NCBI GenBank assembly: GCA_001931535.1
Contig: CP016211.1
Location: forward strand, 1,454,501-1,518,500
Length of the DNA: 64,000 bases
DNA from: Minicystis rosea
Lineage (GTDB): Bacteria > Myxococcota_A > Polyangia > Polyangiales > Polyangiaceae
Reading direction: 5' to 3'
Positions 59,701-64,000 of this stretch are shown piece by piece (position 1 is the stretch's first letter; every line of letters begins with the position of its first letter). A program made the position numbers and the translations under genes. Below the pieces are notes generated by a model, which saw only the letters and a program-made list of their open reading frames with translations, made no database searches and had not been told where the DNA came from.

Positions 59701-62610
59701 CTTCACGAGCGGGCGCAGGCGTTCAAGACCGATCCATCCTCGGCGAAGCCGTTCGACGATGCGAGCGAGGTGGACCCGTCCACCGCACATCAGGTCGTCA
59801 TCAACGGGCCCATCACCTTCGATGGGACGCACTACACGGTGCCGCTGCACTCGTGGCAACAGGACTTCTCCATCCAGGTGGCGAAGGACGTGATGCCGAC
59901 GCTGTTTCCGGCGATCACCTATGGGAGCTTCCTTGCGGACGAGGCGCAGGGGCCGAGCGCGTCGAGCGCGACGGTGACCGGCGCTCCCCGCCGCACCGTC
60001 CCCCAGCGCAACCGGCGCAGAGCCCAACCCCGCGGCACGCCCACGCACCGGCCGGTGGGCAATGCAGCCTATGACGCGGTCGTGGCGAACCTGGGTGATT
60101 GGGAGCTCACGGGCGATTACCTCGATCGGGTGGAGCAGAGCGCGAACGAAGGGCATCCACCGGCCTTCATCGTGAACGCGATCCTTCCGTATACGCAAAT
60201 CGAAAACATCGCTGAAGTCCTCGAATCCATCACCCGTGGTTTGGACATGAGCGCTCAGGGCTACGGGCGGAGGTTCGCCGTCGTGCTCGGGATCAACGCG
60301 CCCGCGGGTCGATCGGCGCAGCTCGACGAGGCCATTCAACGAGCCCAGGAGATCATCGACGAGTATTACTTTCCGATCGCGATCGTGCGCTCGACCATCC
60401 CGGGCTCGGGGAAATTCCCCTACGGCAAGATGCGAAATGCGGTGATGCACAGCGAGGCCACCCAAGCGCTCACCCGCTCGTTCGCCAGGGCAAACCAGCA
60501 TCCTTACGTCTCGATCCAGGATTTCGATACCGGCCAGAGGGGAACGCCGGGCGGGAATCACGTCTTCGAGCACCTCCACCAACGGATGCAGGAGCAGGGG
60601 AGCCGTCCGCTGATGATCGCGGGCGGCTATCGGCCCGGAGACGATTTCGTGAAGCGCACCATCGAGCGCTTCGAGGCGGCGAACGAGAGCGTGCCCGACG
60701 AGCTGACGAAGAACGGCGGGGAAGCCTTCCGGTCCATGTTCACCGAGCACATCTACGAGGACATGGCCTCACGGCAGGAGTACGCGAGGCGCCACCCGCT
60801 CCTGCCTTATGCCCCCGAGCCGAACCTCTTCCTGGACGCCCTCGCCGTCGTCTACGGCCCCAAGCTCGGTTTGGATGCGCTCGGCTTCGGGGACGGCGGC
60901 GCCGAGTTCACCAAGCTCGCGAAGAACCTCGCGGGCTACGAGGCGGCCGAGCTCAATCGTCATTTCTCGGCGCTCCGCAGGGAGGCCGTGCCCGAGATCA
61001 GGATTCCGCGGTCCAACGTCGCGCTCGAGCTCCCGCGCTCGCCGGACGCCATGGACGTGGATTCGGACGAGCCCTCGCCGTCGCCGCCCCCGCCGACGCT
61101 CCCGCGCGATCAACAGGAGATCGAGGCCAGCGCCGCGATCGCCGCGCAGACAGGCAGGCACCCGGTCAGGGAACAGACGTACCACGTCGACTATCCCGGC
61201 ATGTCCATCGAGACCGATCTCTCGCGCCTCGCCTACACCTACCTGAAGACGCACAAGGATCCGCAAAGCCACATCGGGCTCACCACGCCTGCAGACCGCT
61301 TCTTCGAGGGCAAGTCGGCCAAGGAGGGCGCGAGCATGGTGAAGCTGCGGAAAGCGCTCGCCAAGAAGAGCGCGCAACAGCGGTTGACGTTCCAGAGAGA
61401 CCTGCTCAATCCGAATAGCGTGGCTTCCAATCTGGAGTTCATGCCCAACATGGACCATAACCAGATGAGCGCGGCGCTCTCGACTTCGTTCCCCAAGGGC
61501 AGCGCCTTCGAGGGCATGGCGGCCGGCGTTCAACCCGGTCAGAAAGGGGCCTTCTTCCAATCGGTGGCCATGGCGGTGCCGCATGCGATCGAGCTCATCT
61601 CGGTCCTTGCCTCTCACCTCCTCCCCCGCATCCACCGGGGCACGCCCATGGATGGCAATTGCCTCTATCATGCCATCGTCCAGGCCCAGAACGGCGGGCA
61701 CGTGAACGCGAATGCCGCCGCGACGCTCCGGCAAAGAGCGGTGGAATGGGTGCTGAATGGCAGGAATCTCGGGCTCGTGTCCGAGTACGCGTTCAATCAT
61801 GGTGTCTCGATCGACGAGCTGATTGGCACCCTCGCGCAGGATGGCAATTGGGCAGGCGACGCGGGTGACCTCGTCCCTTGGGTGCTCGCGTCGATGCTCG
61901 GCGTCACCATCGTCGTCCACCGACCGACGGGCGCTCCGATTCCCGTCGCGCCGCTCAGGGGCACCCCGCAGGGGACGATCGACGTTTACCTCGAGAACAA
62001 CCATTACAGTGTTCACAATCCCTCGTCCTCCACGCAGCAAGGCGGTCAATCCAGCGGGACGTCGAAGGGGAAGGGCCCGTCCGCCGGAACCACCGGCTAC
62101 TCCCCCGGCTCGAACAGCGAGACCGCGACCACGACCGAAGCCGCTCGCGCCGACGAGGGCCGCGATCTCGGCGACGTTGCCAAGGACGCGGCGGCCTCCA
62201 TGCGTGACCGCGTCCTCGACGCGGCCAGGGAGCGTGTCGCGCGAGCGCCGGATGTCTTTGCGAGCGGCAAGGTCGACGCCGAGCTCGTGCGCCTCACGCA
62301 CGAGGCCATCCTCGCCATGGAAGGCCAGATCCGCGCCGCGGCGCAGGGCGGATCCATCGATGCTGCCACCGGCCACCTCACGCAGGCGGCCGCCGTCGCG
62401 ATGACGGATCGCATCGCCGCCGCCGTGAGGGCAGGTGGACCGTCGGTCCTCGACGGTGACCAACTCGGCGAATCCCTCGCTCGCCTCGCCGCGGATACGG
62501 CCACGGTCGTGATGGGCCGTGTGACCGCGGCCGCGAGCGCCACCGTCCCCCAATCGTTCCTCGATGCACTCGCCGAGTCGCTCGCGACCCGGAGGGAGTG
62601 CGGCTGCTGA
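53443..62610 (+). CDS. Giant toxin, second frame: several effector-like domains ending in an OTU deubiquitinase core
   Basis: 3055 residues from ATG 53443, most likely the continuation of the frame ending at 53530. Order: rest of Cys/His module copy 1 (1-106); a helical region; FAGGVSGTTN (about 666) and HDGGHSMHE (707-715); a region with VLADSYYES, VVIDNT and FRSAQKFDMLG (Lys1554) that recalls fold-type I PLP enzymes; Cys/His module copy 2 (1808-2162, Cys1870, His2130); a GT-A-like part with FIVNAILPYTQIENI and SIQDFDTG (Asp2360, Asp2362); an OTU core with MDGNCLYHAI (Asp2737, Cys2740) and ENNHYSVHN (His2854); a helical C-terminus ending RRECGC. vgrG starts 74 bases later, which suggests delivery by T6SS. 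Confidence 0.85.
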   Translation: MVDGASYDLDAVNAVLKQPGKAPFAFATMMNGNALYQAMSQPESAQPFDDSTAIDPSSAHQVVIDKPITFDGTHYTVSLYSWQQSFSVQVAKDAMPKLFPAITYGSLVSSGTPGTTATNEVSSVVTGAPKGLKGLVAALKGGSRPIMGPATLLDAARQAISAADAALGEAERKARALDKKGEAIARNLEKLEARAVDSISARDTNRALESELHAIAQKLEAAAQSADATAITQHALELDLLASRVAVLTSKKDGTKEKAALDQAVKALGAFALESFWKSRPAAMSDDDAVKALSDHLMNAYRSGAVDAGTAAINTLAKSSDPSSREYHAAKDAATKLAEQHQREMRAEGPSRAERDAPRAPSEVVVHLMSAVEALQAKQPSPVLAKITRDAEAAMLKHELTVEQTRKLLGDAKALAEESGLTELGTLIEDAMTSKLPASSAAMPLTRLHDNIYGRVFESSFIADLVASSPVEVAAAMTATAKATAEWLDKPPAQGGLQEQTLRNVAKSLQNDLSRVDPRFWFSEVPALERIQRATSDDERIAAMKDYLNADKATGYESLSVPYVMVKLWNAVTQAKILDWKERANENYRTTIQAEAKREHPIAKHNMNHPETEGAGITLRHQPTAVIEPGTLPSTRPSTVYTPKITPEDKDVTASTKAALEHGIPFAGGVSGTTNIMLHLFEHLAKTTVPDLDIKSFLLGTMMFVVHDGGHSMHEVLWTANQLDASLNLGLNLGDSSKPREFVADYQKLIALFENDRIHSDLAQASAKAFDATRKYFDTHSHYAASSPSSDSASTTPSTSANASSDASQSPTAVTSGFTPMSQGRATQGLRGLLSKVASAIKGKPEASPPAAQERSHLDENKLVAPHADNTTPLQDWNPTHREWYLDQATLLDAYRNATDAATQKQLALLMMHSLYKAAAIHQDKADAQGRQISAFLSEGGTYHRSTANPLLDQMHVAYETALGFPPNANKPGTPTGMVHLIDSDRFSEVLAREYALTIDGVPLPQRMNDLDHFRGAARKLIEHVDGRTKEAGAQPVLFDVSSLLAEKLVGAPLDAKAVEAMARDIESAFLDEVNHALEGKSAEDKAKLVDKLASVVNYRMQVVAFTQHSPSGRSMLVTPRLFDGTLTKRSELSGEMENLISLLPNIRQRSLTEQLGQSLSKSGYRVDPVTAMEAWLDLESVESIFAKEGIPLTRLGTKAGPIPQIHGSVQSFLGEGTTFAKFKDFAEQAGHAKDPGVEVLSQGTVALLEGLSTMETALGVDVHHAFAQKGLGDLLQTAYFRMETAMKEAMTFPGPSALPANVKTLDGKSPKADAAREDKRPPSHFANQIELIHQQAQAILEIVKPYHDADFERGVLGYLGDTIPNGLEAHAEVYPSAMHTLASTLAAVEKQKGSNALNIAVLADSYYESAGAIEHAKTYDVVTLDGTTLKGGKPLGDGSFTKAEPDTGKKAPGAEMKTVQKTLAEVGNKKIDVFLGEFRHNISGTSRVYAIEDLAHQVDQLFEKELVANQLTVVIDNTIDKLKSEHIERFLEHNRARIEGGELNVAIFRSAQKFDMLGMDNYYGGFVVNVNDPKSFASFNERSRDPVDRLKGLNRQGLTHTLTHMGRELDAYRAGLMANTKALYEKIPAGLKHDPTATLPDGDIRTEMRISMIEDDDRQVFLDIDFNPKGQAYYNAFISELKAFIEANNLPVDERSSFGFAVSNLTGLPKMGKLRFNPGLERPEQLEQYADFFQRWFDFVAPRVGRKDTTTSILDALKNGGLKSVSSAAVTTGWSPGANDTVAGAQTTSSQAEAQDRSEPQRSSNDALENLIAQSNTWSHPPSSADRAEAQKLLGDLMRSQGADAALIHRLGELIQSPGSISQDEFSTCALTSAVHSLLQNDLGGFARLVTSVFTGRLLARDGSLLADFSLGSNSPAPGSAVTNPIQRVLDGSLDVSRAGIQNKLLSNAVKRAKAKRSDLESKGKGKAWSNEHVLDYLLSRSLGKMLSKMAPEQYEADLEATEEVNPGYRDKAETRAADATGPSKKHGDLLLSADSLVTLFGEVFGAGAQTVIAGEDYDLDAVNDALLSPSQAPFAFATMMNGQALHERAQAFKTDPSSAKPFDDASEVDPSTAHQVVINGPITFDGTHYTVPLHSWQQDFSIQVAKDVMPTLFPAITYGSFLADEAQGPSASSATVTGAPRRTVPQRNRRRAQPRGTPTHRPVGNAAYDAVVANLGDWELTGDYLDRVEQSANEGHPPAFIVNAILPYTQIENIAEVLESITRGLDMSAQGYGRRFAVVLGINAPAGRSAQLDEAIQRAQEIIDEYYFPIAIVRSTIPGSGKFPYGKMRNAVMHSEATQALTRSFARANQHPYVSIQDFDTGQRGTPGGNHVFEHLHQRMQEQGSRPLMIAGGYRPGDDFVKRTIERFEAANESVPDELTKNGGEAFRSMFTEHIYEDMASRQEYARRHPLLPYAPEPNLFLDALAVVYGPKLGLDALGFGDGGAEFTKLAKNLAGYEAAELNRHFSALRREAVPEIRIPRSNVALELPRSPDAMDVDSDEPSPSPPPPTLPRDQQEIEASAAIAAQTGRHPVREQTYHVDYPGMSIETDLSRLAYTYLKTHKDPQSHIGLTTPADRFFEGKSAKEGASMVKLRKALAKKSAQQRLTFQRDLLNPNSVASNLEFMPNMDHNQMSAALSTSFPKGSAFEGMAAGVQPGQKGAFFQSVAMAVPHAIELISVLASHLLPRIHRGTPMDGNCLYHAIVQAQNGGHVNANAAATLRQRAVEWVLNGRNLGLVSEYAFNHGVSIDELIGTLAQDGNWAGDAGDLVPWVLASMLGVTIVVHRPTGAPIPVAPLRGTPQGTIDVYLENNHYSVHNPSSSTQQGGQSSGTSKGKGPSAGTTGYSPGSNSETATTTEAARADEGRDLGDVAKDAAASMRDRVLDAARERVARAPDVFASGKVDAELVRLTHEAILAMEGQIRAAAQGGSIDAATGHLTQAAAVAMTDRIAAAVRAGGPSVLDGDQLGESLARLAADTATVVMGRVTAAASATVPQSFLDALAESLATRRECGC
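58864..59928 (+). repeat. Cys/His module, copy 2
   Basis: 355 residues starting LIAQSNTWSHPPSSADRA, with STCALTSAVHSLL (Cys codon 59050-59052), GPSKKHGDLLLSADSLVTL, FAFATMMNGQAL and TFDGTHYTVPLHSW (His codon 59830-59832). It is collinear with copy 1 at 52718-53760 and unbroken at the point where copy 1 has its frameshift: GAGAQTVIAGEDYDLDAVN here against GG(N)AQTMVDGASYDLDAVN there. It therefore serves as the template showing that copy 1 lacks one base. Confidence 0.88.
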
Positions 62611-62683
62611 GCGCAGACATGCTCTCTCTCGACAATGACCTGAAACCCGTTGATCGCCGGCCGCGCCGGCCCGAGACGCCCCG

Positions 62684-64000
62684 ATGACGATCCCTCATCC
62701 TCTCAAGGTCCGAATCGAGTCCTCCGCGTTCTCCAGCGAGAGCTTCCACGTCTATCGGATGCTCGGGAAGGAGACGATCTCGCAGCTCTTCTCGATCGAG
62801 GTCGAGGTGGCCTCCAAGACCGACACCGTCGACTGCGCGGCGGCGGTGGGCACCGACGTCGGCATCGTGTTCGAGCGCGACGGCACGGAGCTCCGCCGCA
62901 TCCACGGGATGATCGCCGAGGCCCACGACCTGCTCGCGCGCTCGCTCGAATATCGGCTCTACCGCATTCGCGTGGTGCCGCGCGCCCTGCGCCTCGCGCT
63001 GGTCGAGACCTCCGAGGTCTCGATGAACGTCGCGGTGCCGGACATCATCCGCAACAAGCTCGCGCTCGTGGGCCTCTCCGACGTCGAGCTCCGCCTCCGC
63101 GCCGCGCCCCCGACGCGAGAGTTCGTGGTGCAATATCAGGAGACCGATCTCGCCTTCGTCAGTCGCCTCGCCGAGCACCTCGGTATCGCCTATTACTTTC
63201 GCCACGACGGCGGCCAGGACACGATGGTGTTCACCGATCATGCCGGCGGGTTCGAGCCCGCGGGAGAGCCGATCCGCTTCAGCGATCAAGGACAGCTGCG
63301 CGAGGTCTACCAGCTCGAGGCCGTGTCGCGCGTCATCCCCGGCGTCTTCGTGATGCGCGACTACAACTATCGCCAACCGCTGCTCGATTTGACGGCGAAC
63401 CATGCGGTCGACGGGTTCGGCGGCGTCGTCGAGTTCGGCGCGCATTACAAGACGCCGGACGAGGGCAAGGTCCTCGCGCAGATCCGCGCGGAGGAGCGGC
63501 AATCCACGCAGCTCACCTATACGGGGAAGAGCAACGTCCCCGCGATTGGCGCGGGCGTGCAGTTCACGGTGGAGGATCATCCGTACCTCGGCTCGGTCGA
63601 CCTGGTCGGGCTCTCGGTGGAGCATCGGTTGAACGTGTCCGAGGATGCCTCTCTCGACCTGCGCGCCGAGGCGCCTCAGCACTACACCAACGTCTTCCAC
63701 GCCATCCCTGCGCAGCAGCCTTATCGGCCTCCGCGCGTCACCCCGCGGCCCCGGGTCGATGGCCTCGTGACCGGCATCGTCGACGCCGGGCCCGGTGGAT
63801 CGAGCGACTACGCGCAGATCGACGATCAGGGCCGCTACCTCGTTCGCATTCTCTTCGACACCGCTGCGGGCGGCGGCACCGCTCCGTCCCGCCCGGTGCG
63901 CATGATCCAGAACCACGCGGGTGAGAACTACGGCACTCACTTCCCGCTGAAGCCCGGCGTCGAGGTGCTGCTCGCTTTCGTCAACGGCGATCCCGATCGT
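62684..64000 (+). CDS. vgrG: VgrG T6SS spike protein (runs off window end)
   Basis: 439 codons are visible from ATG 62684. The gp27-like part has LKVRIESSAFSSESFHVYRMLGKETIS, LFSIEVEV, the QYQETDLAFVSRLAEHLGIAYYF signature and GFGGVVEFGAHYKTPDEGK. The gp5-like OB domain starts with VDGLVTGIVDAG and includes the conserved GVEVLLAFVNGDPDR at the window edge. VgrG trimers form the tip of the T6SS needle and carry effectors. Its place 74 bases after the giant toxin, on the same strand, makes it the likely carrier; the C-terminal part, which might hold a further domain, is outside the window. Confidence 0.93.
   Translation, partial: MTIPHPLKVRIESSAFSSESFHVYRMLGKETISQLFSIEVEVASKTDTVDCAAAVGTDVGIVFERDGTELRRIHGMIAEAHDLLARSLEYRLYRIRVVPRALRLALVETSEVSMNVAVPDIIRNKLALVGLSDVELRLRAAPPTREFVVQYQETDLAFVSRLAEHLGIAYYFRHDGGQDTMVFTDHAGGFEPAGEPIRFSDQGQLREVYQLEAVSRVIPGVFVMRDYNYRQPLLDLTANHAVDGFGGVVEFGAHYKTPDEGKVLAQIRAEERQSTQLTYTGKSNVPAIGAGVQFTVEDHPYLGSVDLVGLSVEHRLNVSEDASLDLRAEAPQHYTNVFHAIPAQQPYRPPRVTPRPRVDGLVTGIVDAGPGGSSDYAQIDDQGRYLVRILFDTAAGGGTAPSRPVRMIQNHAGENYGTHFPLKPGVEVLLAFVNGDPDR

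Overview
The window is high-GC, densely coded DNA that reads like a myxobacterial chromosome, most likely of the Sorangium/Polyangium type. The signs are strong G/C bias at third codon positions, a eukaryote-like Ser/Thr kinase with an Ala/Pro-rich tail, tetratricopeptide/PEGA-type proteins with the 'CPKFEASFAL...INIAKCHEH' signature, very large proteins, and type VI secretion (T6SS) parts next to giant effectors. This taxonomic call is inference. I saw no rRNA, tRNA or CRISPR array.

Layout. (1) 1-4851: a TetR regulator divergent from a flavin monooxygenase with a double operator between them, an HxlR regulator divergent from a short-chain dehydrogenase with a palindromic operator, and a SecD-like protein without the SecD membrane bundle. 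(2) 4865-10056: a decayed IS66 transposase, then an IS50-like IS4-family element inserted in a thiamine-diphosphate enzyme gene with a 10-bp target duplication; a KAS III-like synthase follows. (3) 10330-11151: a YwiC-like membrane protein. (4) 11254-25100, all minus strand: a 13-gene run, mostly with 4-bp start/stop overlaps, holding a repeat protein, two radical SAM enzymes, an APH-like kinase, a NodB deacetylase, two glycosyltransferases, a NagA-like deacetylase, a Gfo/Idh/MocA oxidoreductase, an IolB-like isomerase, a medium-chain dehydrogenase without its catalytic zinc ligands, a DhnA-type aldolase and a methyltransferase. It looks like an uncharacterised amino-sugar or cyclitol pathway. 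(5) 25175-26517: a conserved-looking gene with a G-run frameshift. (6) 26954-39505: a 3386-residue beta-rich protein followed by three tandem paralogues of about 240 residues. (7) 39642-46437: a serine hydrolase, a lipoprotein, two TPR/PEGA paralogues, a Ser/Thr kinase and a formylglycine-generating-enzyme-like lipoprotein. (8) 46451-64000: a DUF2169 protein, a DUF4419 protein, a giant multi-domain toxin in two frames, and VgrG.

The most striking system is 49559-62610. Two reading frames joined at a G-run encode about 4350 residues: a low-complexity N-terminus, a TcdA/TcdB-like DXD glycosyltransferase, a Cys/His module present twice, a module with an HDGGHSMHE motif, a region recalling fold-type I PLP enzymes, a GT-A-like DXD region and an OTU-type deubiquitinase core. 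A vgrG starts 74 bases later. The kinase/FGE-like/DUF2169 operon upstream recalls the PpkA-TagR threonine-phosphorylation pathway that controls T6SS firing. Together these suggest a T6SS-delivered effector array, part of it aimed at eukaryotic cells.

Three frame breaks in unrelated genes (about 6052, 26253 and 53426) are all repaired by adding one G to a G-run. That points to homopolymer undercalling in the assembly as much as to real gene decay.
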